DNA of 64,000 bases, from contig JAKJXP020000040.1 in assembly GCA_022225965.2 (NCBI GenBank), forward strand, positions 248,001 to 312,000, written 5' to 3'. The position numbers and the translations under genes were made by a program. The notes under the pieces were generated by a model, which saw only the letters and a list, made by a program, of their open reading frames with translations, made no database searches and was not told the origin of the DNA. Shown piece after piece: positions 1 to 10,707 of the stretch; positions within the stretch are counted from its first letter, which is position 1; each line of letters starts with the position of its first letter. This stretch comes from Diatrype stigma. Taxonomy: Eukaryota > Ascomycota > Sordariomycetes > Xylariales > Diatrypaceae.

Positions 1-947
1 CGACCGCCAGCAGGCGCTGCTGCTGGCGGATCTTGACCTTCTTTTCGTTGAGAAGGTCGCGGAACCGCTCGAGCAGCTGGGTCTCGTCGTCCTCCTTGGC
101 GCGGATCAGCTCGCGCAGCTGGTCCTTGAGCTCGCCGACGGTGCCCTCCAGGGCCTGGGCCTTGGCCGTCGCGGCGGCGAGCTCCTCCTCGACCCGCGTC
201 CGCGCCGCGATGGTCGAGATGCACCAGTTGAACGGCGAGACCTCCTCGTCTGCGTTCTCGGGCAGCTTGACGGCGCCGAGGCGTTGCTGGAGTAGAGGTA
301 GGGGGATCAGCCAAGATCAAATACAGTATGCCAAGGTGATAAGTAAGGGAGGAAGGGGCGGCGAGATGGGACAACTACGAACCGTGATTCCATGGATGTT
401 TTTCCGGACGCAGAGCTCTACGTAAGAAGTGTCTGGTTGTACTTCGGCTCTGATCTCGATATCGTGCGGTGGCTTGTGATCGACAAAGGTCGAAGTCAGG
501 ATTGCCTCCCACTCATCATCGGTGCAGTGGCCGGTTGTGGCCTTGTGTTCTACTATTCTCTTATGCCGCACTGAAGCAGGTAGAATGGAGGATAATAGTC
601 AGTAATCCCTATATCCCAATTCATGCGCACTATATATGTTTTGATGTATGCATGATGCTCGATATTGAGCTGGGTTGGACCCTGGACAGTCCGGCTAGAT
701 CGACTTGGGGAGCCATACCGGGGTGATGCGAATAACCCCATGGGGAAGTAAAAAATGGATGGAACCCTTGGATGGATGGTGGTTACTCACATTTGGCCGC
801 GAAGACGGCGGACCCTTCCGAGCCCCGGAGCTTAAGGTCGAGCGGCTTTGATCCGTATGGGGTGGCCTCTAATAAGAAGTACTCATCCCCCTTTCCGGAT
901 ATTGGGAACCGTAGGATTGGTGGTGGCTCCGGCGGTTCTGCAGGCAT
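1..947 (-). CDS. XRCC4/Lif1-like non-homologous end-joining protein (C-terminal part outside window)
   Basis: XRCC4/Lif1 proteins hold DNA ligase IV at double-strand breaks during end joining in the nucleus. I read three exons on the minus strand: 947-791, 570-383 and 286-1, which keep one frame (157+188+286 nt, 210 codons visible). The donors are GTGAGT and GTTCGT; the acceptors are TTCAG and TCCAG. Exon 1 gives a proline-rich start followed by a beta-rich head. Exon 2 carries a DDEWEAIL stretch and exon 3 begins with ITQRLG, both typical of fungal XRCC4 heads. Exon 3 then turns into a long coiled coil ending with LLNEKKVKIRQQQRLL, a segment I know from this family. The tail with the ligase-binding end and nuclear signal lies beyond base 1. 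The match to the family is from memory of fungal XRCC4 sequences, not a search. Confidence 0.8.
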
Positions 948-1731
948 TTTCGACAAGCTTGCCTATTACAAGCCGTTGAGGTATTTCGTAGATGGTGATC
1001 AAAAACAACGTGACGTTACTTGGCGAATTCGATAAATGCTGAGAACGCAGATCTAGGCCGGCCGCTTGAAACAGTCGATCAGCGGCCCGAGATTGGACGG
1101 AACACCCCTTAATTCAGAGCCTCATTCCAGCGGACACTATTTATCGGAAACAGGCGGGGTAGGTACAAATGCGTTTGTGGAAGTTGAAAGGAATGAACAT
1201 CGATATATGAAGGGTGTTGGTACTCCGGGGATGTATTCTCAGATGGATGTCATATGAATGCCTGCAACAGTTGGTGGTCGGCTGTATTGAGAGCACCAAG
1301 GAATACCCGGTAGACAAAGAACCCCTGCGTATGTAACCTGGGTGAGGGACTGCCTGTAAACATCATTTATATAGAGATTTACTTCGTATGGAACGGAATG
1401 CTGAATGTATTTGTTTATTGATTAACCAACTACATGGCAATAGCAGGTAGTTCTAGGCAACCACGACTGAAGGCATCAAGGTCCATAATTAGGCCCATCA
1501 CTTTGTACACATGATACAGTCTACGAAGTACCTAACTGAAGTACCTAACTTAGGAGGTAAATTCCAGGTTGTGCAAGAGTCTTAGCATGACCGTATATGG
1601 TGTAGGATGTTGGTCAAGAAGGGGGAATGATTGGGCGGTTCTGAAATTCTATATTTTTCTTTCTTTTCTGTCGCGTCCATCTCGCGTTGTTTCCAGGTAC
1701 CTGCCTACATACATGTACAATAGGTACTACG
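948..1731. other. Intergenic, 5' flank of the XRCC4-like gene
   Basis: No open frame here looks coding and nothing matches a family I know. The part nearest base 947 should hold the promoter and leader of the minus-strand XRCC4-like gene. The far end runs into short TACCTAC-type motifs next to the transposon relic. Confidence 0.5.
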
Positions 1732-2581
1732 TACCTAGCCGGGGGACCCCCCCTGTAGAAAACTATAGCTGCTAGGCAGTTCAATTCGGGCAGAAGCATC
1801 CCAAATCAACATTCTGGCTTTATTTGAACATGACTGTTGCTATCTTTATTTAATGCAATTGGTTATAATTGGGTAAATGGCAGTTAAATTATATGGCATT
1901 TCATAATATTAATTATATTTATTAAAAAGCAGCTAATTAAATAATTTTATTATAGTTAATTAATTTTATTATAATTAAGTAATTTTATTGCAGCTAAGTA
2001 ATTTTATTATAGCTATAAAAATTAAATACGTATTATTATATATAAGTCGGTTTCGAATAAACTTTGGACTATATAATTAATTATATGTATATAAATAAAA
2101 ATTGCCTTATATAATATATATATAATAACGTAACGTAATAGCTAAGCCGTAAACCTTAATAATCGTAAACCTTAAGTTTAATTCGTAATTTAACCGTAAT
2201 ATTATAATATTTATAATATACTTAAATATTTAATAATATATTATAATATATATATAATTCTAAGTACCTATATATGGAATTCTTTTTTTTTTATAAATCC
2301 TTAGCCGTATTAATATTTTTAATTAGTTAGAATAACTTAATAAGTAGGTTTAATATATCGGCTAAAATGTTATAAAGTTATGTTTATGTTAAATATATCA
2401 GGATGTTCTAGCCAATAAGGCTAGTATGTCGGAAATTATGTTGAAGTATGAAAACCCTGGTAAAGGTAATGTACTTTTGTACAAAACAGTACAGCACTAA
2501 GTACTTGGGGCCAACACTAGGTTCATATCCTAACATAATAGCAGACAGAGTTTCCTACAGGGGGGGTTCCTCCGCTAGGTA
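1732..2581. mobile_element. AT-rich relic of a TA-inserting DNA transposon (Tc1/mariner-like or MITE)
   Basis: Bases 1734-1774 and 2539-2579 are inverted copies, identical at 34 of 41 positions without gaps by eye. Each starts CCTAGC and shares a seven-C run followed by TGTAG. Both ends are bordered by TA (1732-1733 and 2580-2581), the duplication made by Tc1/mariner-superfamily elements. The interior, about 1800-2450, is strikingly richer in A and T than the flanks and has no coding frame. An 846-bp element with a decayed interior fits either a non-autonomous element or a deleted one hit by repeat-induced point mutation. The superfamily is inferred only from the TA duplication and inverted ends. 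Confidence 0.7.
1940..2015. repeat. Four-copy 19-bp tandem repeat in the AT-rich relic
   Basis: Units of about 19 bp with core TAATTTTATTATAGCTA run back to back at 1941-1958, 1959-1977, 1978-1996 and 1997-2015. The copies differ mainly by G/A and C/T changes (GCAGCTA, ATAGCTA, ATAGTTA, ATAATTA), as expected if C-to-T mutation has worn down one original unit. Confidence 0.75.
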
Positions 2582-2999
2582 GTTCTGAGCTCCCACTGAG
2601 TGCCACTGAGTGCCACTGAGTGTCACTGAAATTAGCCCTGTAAGCTCAAGAAACATCTAACCCCTCTACTGCCTAGATAGCCGAAGTGTTGAGATTAGCT
2701 GTGCGCTATTGAACTCCTATATCTATAATCTTCAGCTCTGTGCATCATTTCCCAGAAGCCCGCTTCGTCACAGATATACATAGTAAGATTGGTACTCTAA
2801 TGGAAAGGAAAAAAGTGGTCTGTCGTTGCTGTGAGATAGATTGATTGTAAGATGCATCTCACTGATTTGCGTATAGGGTTGTGCTGCACGGGCCTCTACC
2901 AGCCACCGACTCCAAAATCGTACCCACCAGCCCCACCTCGCACCCCTGATCCCGAGAAAAACTCAACTTAGCGTCAGTTGCTTTGCAGCTGCTTTAAAA
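2582..2999. other. Spacer between the two transposon relics
   Basis: No gene is visible. At 2595-2629 a 10-bp unit (ACTGAGTGCC) is repeated three and a half times. The remainder is unremarkable single-copy sequence. Confidence 0.5.
2595..2629. repeat. 10-bp minisatellite, about 3.5 copies
   Basis: ACTGAGTGCC occurs at 2595-2604 and 2605-2614, then ACTGAGTGTC at 2615-2624 and a partial copy. It lies just outside the right end of the AT-rich relic. Confidence 0.85.
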
Positions 3000-3495
3000 C
3001 CCAAAATCCAATTCGACTAATTGCACCGGGTCATTCTGCTAACGGCACCGGGTCCCTAACTACATTCGGACACACCCACCTACTACCTATGTTACAACCT
3101 AACATACTACCTAACACACCACCTAATACCTACATTACCAACACCCTTATATAGCACAATTACATACGTATACCCAAATGGAAGGGCTCTTATTGCCTCC
3201 CCAAATACCCCGGACCTAATTAACCAGTAACCGCGCTACGTACGTACTGGCGGTGGCGCTGGCGCTGGTGCAAATGCATTTATAGGTGCAGATGTAAATA
3301 TAAGCTGTATGTACGTTGTAAGTGGTTGTAGGTGGTTGTAGGTGATTGTTAAGGAGTTACTTAGACAGTGGCGGGGGGTAAATGTGGCGCAAGGTGTGGC
3401 ACGGGTGGCTTTTGCGCTAACCTTACCAGATGCGGTTAGAGACCCGGTGCCGTTAGCAGAATGACCCGGTGCAATTAGTCGAATTGCCCAAAATC
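3000..3495. mobile_element. Non-autonomous Mutator-like MITE with 46-bp TIRs and 9-bp target duplication
   Basis: Bases 3009-3054 and 3441-3486 are perfect 46-bp inverted repeats starting CAATTCGACTAATTG. One further mismatch is followed by five more matching bases. Immediately outside lie identical 9-bp direct repeats, CCCAAAATC, at 3000-3008 and 3487-3495. Long inverted ends with a 9-bp duplication are the hallmark of Mutator-superfamily (MULE) insertions. The element proper is 478 bp and encodes no transposase; the 94-codon minus frame across its right half is low-complexity. Perfect ends and duplication imply recent insertion, about 0.9 kb before the Byr4-like start codon. Each inverted repeat also holds two internal copies of CACCGGGTC. 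Confidence 0.9.
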
Positions 3496-4233
3496 CTCCC
3501 CCAACTAATAGTAGGCCCACATGGACGAATACAAGGCTAGAGAGCCACCCTAGAGAGCCAGACAGCCCGCCCGCCAGCCAGTCACAAGCACCGACCTAGG
3601 CCACGCAGGCCAGCTAAGCTCCCCCCAATGCCCAGCGCCCAGAGCCCGGAGCCCAGCCTTTCGTGCACTGCAGTACAACGCTGCAACGCACCACACAACA
3701 CACATCACACTTCACACTTCACACATCACAGAGTGGCCGACCCAGCCCAGCCCGCCGACCTCTCCTGAACTAAACCTGTCACCACCATCACTTCACCACA
3801 CCGTACGGCATTTTGTGCCTTGGAGAGAGCACAATCAACTCCTCATCCCTACATCACATCCGACGCTCACTACAGTTCCGCTTTACCCCACCACCTTCCC
3901 ACCTTACTGATTAGATCCATCTGTATCATCGTAGCCCTCGAAGCAACGTACTGCACGGTCGTTATTGAATTGAATCGAAGTCGCGTTCAGCAGCAAACAA
4001 TCCTTCGTCAGATACCGAGACCGACTGAAGCCCCATTGGCAAAAAATTACAACCTGCGCGCAGCCATCAACTACTACAACCACTTTCCTTACACTACCTA
4101 CTTTCCTTCTGTACCTAAGATCTACAACTAACCTCTATCGCGCGAACCTTCGACGCTTCACCCAGCCGACAACAACGAACGGACACAATCCTTTGCGAGC
4201 TACTTGGATTCATCTGCCCGGAAGACTTGGAAG
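3496..4233. other. Leader/promoter region of the Byr4-like gene
   Basis: The stretch before the Byr4-like gene is rich in pyrimidines and CACA-type repeats (for example 3690-3730) and in ACTAC-type motifs near 4070-4130, typical of fungal promoters and 5' leaders. A 103-codon frame at 3820-4131 has no recognisable content and I treat it as leader sequence. No TATA box is convincing. Confidence 0.4.
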
Positions 4234-4381
4234 ATGCGATCGGCGCGTAGGACTGCGTCTTGATGGAATATCGGGAAACCTCAGATCTCGCGCGCGACAC
4301 TTCCATTTGAGACGTGCGACCATCGCACGTATGCACCATCACAAACGGGAAGCGACCAACGGAATTTTTACCGGAAATTAG
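4234..4381 (+). promoter_or_regulatory. Chain of three small upstream ORFs before the Byr4-like start codon
   Basis: Three ATG-initiated frames lie just before the main ATG at 4386. They are 4234-4263 (9 residues), 4263-4310 (15 residues) and 4331-4381 (16 residues). The first stop and the second start overlap as TGATG, and the third stop lies four bases before the main ATG. If this stretch is in the mRNA, scanning ribosomes would meet all three first, which would favour low or controlled translation of the cell-cycle regulator. Transcription start and use of these frames are not shown by the sequence. Confidence 0.5.
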
Positions 4382-4385
4382 CATC

Positions 4386-7300
4386 ATGGATACTCTACGA
4401 CTGAAACCCAGGCAACCCGTGACGGAGGAGGTCGAAGACTGGGACGACGATGATTTCATGATTGATAATGACGATCTTGCCTTTCGGGGCTCGTCAACAG
4501 CTACTAACGCGCATTCAAGCAGGCGTGATAGCCACTCTTCTTTTAGGTCGGACCGCGAGTCCTTAGGCGGACAGGAAGAAAGACACGTACATTTACCAGG
4601 CGACGACGAGAAGTCCACATTAGACGCCATAGCAGCTGCGGCTCATGCCGGAATTCCTATACCTGCCGATGTTCCACCTTCTGCTTTGATGGGTGGTACT
4701 ATCAGGCGCCTCGGGGGCCGCAGTGTCAAGAAGATCGTTCAAGAGGACTGGGGTGATGATATGGAATTGCCAGAATCAAGCCAGGGCCTCCGCCTCAAGT
4801 CCCGCGACGGCATTAAGTTCCCCGAAGCCATACGGCAGGTCAGTGGCTCGGGAAACCCTAGCCCTGTTAAGAAGCAGCCGCAGGGTATCGCGCAACTATT
4901 TTCCCCCAAGGAAAAACAACAATCGGCTCTAGCAACACCTATCAACCTAGATAAATTCAAGGACAACGACGAAGACGACGACGTGTTCGGCGACGGAGAC
5001 GCCACGATCAGACCACCAAAGCTTCGACCCCAGACTAAGCCAATATCCTTAATCACGCCACCCACACCCCAACCTCCCAGAAAGGAAGACGACGACTTCG
5101 AAATGGACCTTGAGCTCCCGTCTGATGGAAAGCTGCAGCTGTCTAGGAAAAGGGACATTCCCAAGACGCCAGCACTGAGTGCAAATGACGATTTCGATTG
5201 GGGAGAGGGCAGCCTTGGGACAAGGTTTGGTGGTACTAGGCGTGACGCGTTGTCCAACCGTAGCTCATCCGCCTCGGCTCTCAGTCCTAGCATTGCGAGC
5301 TCGATCACGGCGGAGAGTGAAGACGAGACTCTGGACGGGTTGGAGCTGCCTCTTGGGCCTTTGGATCTTGGCGAGCGTCTGAAACGCCGAAAACTGAGCC
5401 GATCCCCGGAGAGGTCGACGATGGATCCAATGTCTCGGGCATCTAGACGACCCTTGCAACCCTCGGAAGAAAAGGAGGATCCCTTGTCCGGTCTTGAGTT
5501 AGGCGATGGCGATGTCTTCGGTTCTGGCAAACATTCTCTGCATCGTAATGTGAAAGTCAAGGAAGCACAGCCAGCTGTTCCCGGACGACCGAAGGCTGCG
5601 GTGTCTCTGATCTTCACCAACAAACCTGTTACAGGGTCATCCGGCTCACGCCTTCCGCGACCCATGATCGGCCATGAGCGTTCGCATACGCAGCCTTCGC
5701 TCGAGCCAGTTTCCGAAAGTGGTGGCCCTATTCAATCACGGCCCAGCCGCAGATCACAGTCGCGGATGGGCCATTCGACCCAGTCTTCTATATCGAGCAT
5801 CCACACTCCAACTACCCCCACACCTACCACATCATTTTACCAGCAAACTACACCGCGCAGGAAGGAGATCGGTCAGAAAGCTTCGACGGCCGGTCTTCGG
5901 GGTGAACCAACCACTACTAATGCGCAGCTCCTACGATTGAAAAGGTCTTTACCAGCTCTGCGTTCTGCCCCAACTCCTGCAAAGTCGGCAGTATCACGCT
6001 TTGAGCGGCCCCCTTCACGGAACGACCCTAACCGGCCACAGTCGTCCTTACGACCCAAGACTCCGGTTGACAAGCCACGCTTGGCATACGAGAGCAGTGC
6101 AGCCCAGGCGAGGAAACCGCATGCACCCTTCTTGCCAGCTGGCGCGTCTCAGGGCCAGTCGCAAAACGTAAACGCCAAGACGTCTCGTGCATTCCGGCGT
6201 CATGACTCGGATCATGGCCCGGAGGTTAGGCCCCTATCACGCGCGTTCTCACGTTCTACTATGCGATCACCCAGCCCCAGAAGACTTCGGAACGCGGAAA
6301 TGGCCTCGGAACCAATATGGCAGCAGCTTAGTAAGCCCCGCCGCCTCCGACAATTCGGTGATGGCCACGAGTTAGATGGATTCGACGATCTCCCCACGTC
6401 GGCACAGACAGAGTCGAAATTCACTAAGCAGCCTATAGGGAGCGGAAATAGAAATAATATTCGGAACAGGCTCTATCAGAACGTACTGCCAGACCGCAAT
6501 ACGCCGAGCCCGGTCTCGCCCTACTCTCCTAGGGCTGGTTATCAGCCTCACTTCGCACGAGACACTACCGCCAGCCGGCTGGCCAGGGAGGCGAGCCTAG
6601 CACAAAGAGTACCCCAGTCCGGACCTTTAGCGCCCCTGACTTCACAAAGGGTTGCCCAATTATCTACGAGGGCCAACCTAAACCCAAGCCATCCCCAGAA
6701 CACTATCAGGGCGAAGAAGGCTCGAAAGCCCCAGCAACAAAAACCTCACTTGATTTCTAACTTGAACTCAGGGAAGGAGTCAAAAGGTGAGGACTCCGCT
6801 CAGCATACTTGGTGGGTAGCATTAACATTGAGATAGTTGTGAACGGGATGACTTACAACCCGGCGACATACCGCTGGGAAGGTAACGAGAACGCTCTGAG
6901 GGCGTTCAATGCTCCAGCATCTACACCATCCACAGCATCCATACCTGCACATATACAACGCGAGAAGGAGGCTTCGACTCCTGGACCTGTGCTCATCAAG
7001 GATATGAGCACAAGCAAAGGCGCCAAAAGGATCGGAGATATGGTATTCGACCCTCAGGCCATGTGTTGGCTGAAGGTCGACACCGCCCCGGATTCTGCAT
7101 CGGACGACCCCATGGAAGGCTTCAACGCCATGGACGATGACGATCCGTTCAAAGATATTCCTGACCTTGAAGACAAAGACATGGACGATGCCGAGGGCGG
7201 TCATGGTCGTGTCAGCGATATCAAAGACGAATGGCTCGTGGGCGAAGAGTTCGACGTCGGCCCCGAGTTCATCAGGCGGCAACGAGAAGAGCAAGAACGA

Positions 7301-7393
7301 TGGCACAAAAAATGCCAAAAATGGGTCGGCACCGCCGACCGCGACCGCGAAGCGTGGCGGTGGGCCATCAAAAACATCGTCAGCGGTGTGTGA
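4386..7393 (+). CDS. byr4: Byr4/Bfa1-like septation (mitotic exit/SIN) regulator
   Basis: Byr4/Bfa1 pairs with Cdc16/Bub2 to form the GAP for the Spg1/Tem1 GTPase at the spindle pole body, restraining septation and mitotic exit. I join 4386-6786 and 6837-7393 (985 aa); the 50-nt intron runs GTGAGG to ATAG and restores the frame. The start is the only in-frame ATG ahead of the acidic beginning (MDTLRLKPRQP, then a run of aspartates). The middle is long, disordered and rich in S, R and P. The C-terminal exon holds the features by which I recognise the family: MTYNPATYRWEGNENAL at about residues 805-821, then GDMVFDPQAMCWLKV and an acidic DDPFKDIPDLED segment. Fungal Byr4 proteins share exactly these C-terminal blocks. 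Three uORFs precede it. Confidence 0.85.
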
Positions 7394-8777
7394 TTGACCC
7401 CACTAACTGCACCCTCCCAAGGTCTCACCACCAACCTACCATGGGAGCCTCAGCATGGTGTATCATGCGGGGTCGCTTTATGAAGAAATATGATTATTAG
7501 ACGGAAAGGGACAGGGAATGAACATTATACCACAACTAATACTGATTTAATACGGGGCGGTGAGAGGTGATGGTATCAGCCTTGCCACAGAAAACCCCAA
7601 GTAGGATGGGTGCTGTGTCAAACTACTGGCGTGTCACTCACAGGAGGTAGGCAAGACATACCCGTCTCTTCCCTAACTTACATTCATTTGGTCCATGCCT
7701 CCGTTATCCGGAGATATACCTACGACAACTTTTTTCTTTTGTTTCGGTGTGTTTTGATGCAGTGGCAAACTCGGGTTTGCATCTGGATGCATCAGGGAGA
7801 GAGGCAGGGAGGCAGGGCTTTTGGGTTGGGCTCATGATGACGAACGAAGACTTGACGACGCAATTAACGCTTATTACGATTGATATCACTTATGTATTTT
7901 TAGGCCTACCCCGTGATGGCCGGCCATTCTCGATAGACAGAAAACAGGGGCGCGAGTTTTTTTCACGCTGAGATGAGATGAGATGAGACGGGATGAGATG
8001 AGATGAAACGCTGAATTGATGATGTTATGACGAATTTACGTGGTCTTGAGTAGCGCGCAACGCAGGCGAGTTTATTTCTTCTTGTTTCTTTGGCGATACC
8101 CTGAAGCTCTTGTGAGTTGATCGATCGGTCCTGAGCTCGTATAAGTGTTGATGCGATGGGCCTTCAAAGAACCTACGTAGTTAGATTGTGCTAAGTACGT
8201 TGCAGCCCGTTGGGCCTTGTAGAAATATGCACATGATAATGTCCTCTTGAATGGAGCTCCTGCTTTCCTCTTGTCCACTGCACTGGTTACTTACTTAGTA
8301 AGTATGTAGGTATGTACCAGGTCTAGGTCAGTAGATAGTAGTAGGCTGTATGACTCGGAGCAGACGGCCAAATCCCAGCGAATCCGTACTTGATCATAAC
8401 TGACACCAATTCCCTAGGTAGGTAGGACGATACCTATAGCAATTGCAGTCCTCTGCTACCTTCTGACTGCCTACCTCTAGATAAATACCTATGTTCCACA
8501 AGCTTAACAGACTGACCATCAGATCGGAGGACTGCGTGGATGTGATGTATTGTAAGCAGGTAGTGGAATATGGGAAAACAGCGGAGGATTATACTGGTTG
8601 CCCCCCAGCACCCCCCTACCTACCCACCCACACCCTGTAGCGCCAACCAGTAGCAGCCAGTAACAGCCAGTAGCAGCCAGCGCAAACCAGCTCAGCTATA
8701 GTGCCTGATTAGGCGCAAATTTTTCCAACAACCCCTCGAGTCAAGGCCCACCTCGACTCAAGCACAAAGTTCCAACC
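7394..8777. other. Intergenic between Byr4-like gene and tRNA-Tyr
   Basis: Nothing codes recognisably here. A GATGA-type microsatellite lies at about 7971-8006, and short CCTAGGTAGGTA-type motifs occur near 8413. Just before the tRNA there are repeated CCAGTAGCAGCCAGTAACAG-like units at 8648-8690. Confidence 0.5.
7971..8006. repeat. (GATGA)n microsatellite
   Basis: About seven imperfect copies of GATGA, broken by a single GACGG, lie downstream of the Byr4-like gene. Confidence 0.8.
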
Positions 8778-8866
8778 CCCTTGGTGGTGTAGTTGGTTAT
8801 CGCGTTCGGCTGTAATTGATCATTATTGTAACCGAAATGTCGCCGGTTCGATTCCGGCCCGAGGGA
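8778..8866 (+). tRNA. tRNA-Tyr (GUA) with a 15-nt intron
   Basis: The cloverleaf folds by eye. The acceptor stem CCCTTGG pairs with CCGAGGG (8778-8784 and 8859-8865). The anticodon stem TTCGG pairs with CCGAA (8805-8809 and 8832-8836). The T arm GCCGG/CCGGC encloses TTCGATT. The anticodon loop reads C-T-GTA-A, then a 15-nt intron at 8816-8830, then A, the usual place one base after the anticodon. C1-G72 with discriminator A73 is the eukaryotic tyrosine identity set, and nuclear tRNA-Tyr genes usually carry an intron. The internal B box GGTTCGATTCC is perfect. A T5 run at 8874-8878 is the likely RNA polymerase III terminator. Confidence 0.92.
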
Positions 8867-8873
8867 ACTTATC

Positions 8874-8878
8874 TTTTT
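8874..8878 (+). terminator. Pol III terminator of tRNA-Tyr
   Basis: A run of five Ts begins eight bases after the tRNA discriminator base, the standard RNA polymerase III stop signal. Confidence 0.7.
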
Positions 8879-9894
8879 GTCGTTTTTGTTGCTTTTGTTT
8901 GGTCATGCTTGATTCAGATACGAGCGAATTCTTTTTTTGACCATCTTGTCCAGTTCATCATATGGTTATAGGGACGTATGTTGTTGCCCTTGTTTTACGT
9001 AGGGCATGTACTTCGAGATAGTGCATGTACGTAGCTTCCGATACATTGTCGCATACACTGTGTATACCACATACCTACCTAAGGAGGCAACCTAGCACTA
9101 CAGGAGCGAAGAGGGCCGGCCTAAGGATGATTCAACATACCAATAATACGGGGTTCTCCCTTGACTCGACTCCGAAATGCAGCTGCACCAACGGGTGGCA
9201 AGCTGCAAATGGTGGGAGATGGAACATGGGAGATAGGAGATGCATCTCTGTTTTACTACTGGTGAGGACTCCTAGGCAAACGATATGATAAGAGGAAGGG
9301 AAAAGGGAGATGAGTTGAGGATGATTTAGGTGGTATGAGTAATCTTTTGTATCACAGGGCGAGGTCAATTTCATCACCGATTGAATACATGTGTATGCAC
9401 ATAGGATTTCTCTATTCAACCCGACTGCTCCAATCTGTATCTATCGAATGAGGCAGCAGCACCTTTGCGTCGCCATAGCGTAGGTATGTACCTCCTACCT
9501 ATGTAATGTAATTGTATGCCCTCGTTCCAGTAGATAACTACAACAACAAGGTCTTTCTCTCTCTGTCATGCTCTTCTTCATCCCAAGCTCTCGAAAGCCT
9601 TTCGTTTTTTCCAACCTAAGGTGGTAGTGGTATCCTGTATAAGCAAGAGGTACCATGGGTCGCGTGTGTCCCACAGTCTCTGTGTTCGTTGTCTGCTTTT
9701 GCAATGCAATGCAAGAAGAAAAAAGAAAGAACCAAATGCCAAAAAGCCCTTCCTGCATCAATCCATCATGAGAAGCATAACGAAAAAGAAAAGGAAGGAA
9801 AGCCAAGAGCCAAAATATATATATGTGAAAACAATGCCGTGAAGCGCCATGCTCTACCACCCCTAATCAGTCGGTCGGTCATTCATTCCCCCCT
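8879..9894. other. Intergenic, 3' side of PEPCK
   Basis: No gene is recognisable. The 121-codon minus frame at 9495-9860 begins close to the PEPCK stop and probably lies in its 3' UTR. The protein it would give resembles nothing I know. Confidence 0.45.
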
Positions 9895-10675
9895 TCAAAC
9901 CACCGGGCCGGCGGCCTTGACCTCGTCGGTGGCCTCGGACTCGTACTTCTGGAAGTTCTCGAGGAACAGGCCGCCGAGCTTCTTGACCTCCTCGTTGAAG
10001 CTGTCGTGGCCAGCGGTCCAGGCGGTGCGGGGGTTGAGCAGCTCGGCGGGGACGCCCGGGCACGTCTTGGGCACCTGCAGGTTGAAGACCTCGTAGTTCT
10101 CGTACTCGACGCGGGCCAGCTCGCCCGAGTGGATGGCGTCGAGGATGGCGCGCGTGTACTTGAGCGGGCAGCGCTTGCCGCCGTGCACGTAGCCGGCGCC
10201 GACCCAGCCCGTGTTGAGCAGCCAGGCGTTGGCCGAGTGCGCCTCGATCTTCTCCGCCAGCATCTTGGCGTACCGCATCGGGTGCAGCGCCAGGAACGGC
10301 TGCGCGAAGCACGACGAGAACGTCGCCTGCGGCTCCGTCACACCGTCCTCCGTCCCGGCCATCTTGGACGTGTAGCCCGAGATGAAGTGGAACATGGTCT
10401 GGGCGCTGTCCAGCTTCGAGATCGGCGGCAGCACGCCGCGCGCGTCGCACGTCAGCAGCACGATGTTGCTCGGGTGGCTTTCCGACATGCAGGGAATCTT
10501 GGCGTTGCCGATGTACTCGATGGGGTACGCGCACCGCGTGTTCTCGGTGAGCGTGGCGTCGTCGTAGTCGACGTTGCGCGTCTCCTGGTCGAAGACGACG
10601 TTCTCGAGCACAGACCCGAAGCGGATGGCGTTGAAGATGTCCGGTTCCTTCTCGGCCGACAGGCCCACGCACTTC

Positions 10676-10707
<32 letters not shown>

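Noticed and set aside
3236..3520. 94-codon minus frame at the right end of the MITE
   Set aside because: It crosses the inverted repeat and the target duplication and is low-complexity, so it is not a transposase.
3820..4131. 103-codon plus frame before the Byr4-like gene
   Set aside because: The composition is that of a pyrimidine-rich leader (P, T, Y, I) and nothing resembles a known protein.
6779..6836. Alternative splice choices for the Byr4-like intron (acceptors at 6819 and 6832)
   Set aside because: They break the frame with the GTGAGG donor, or need a poor GTCAAA donor; the acceptor at 6836 fits both frame and family sequence.
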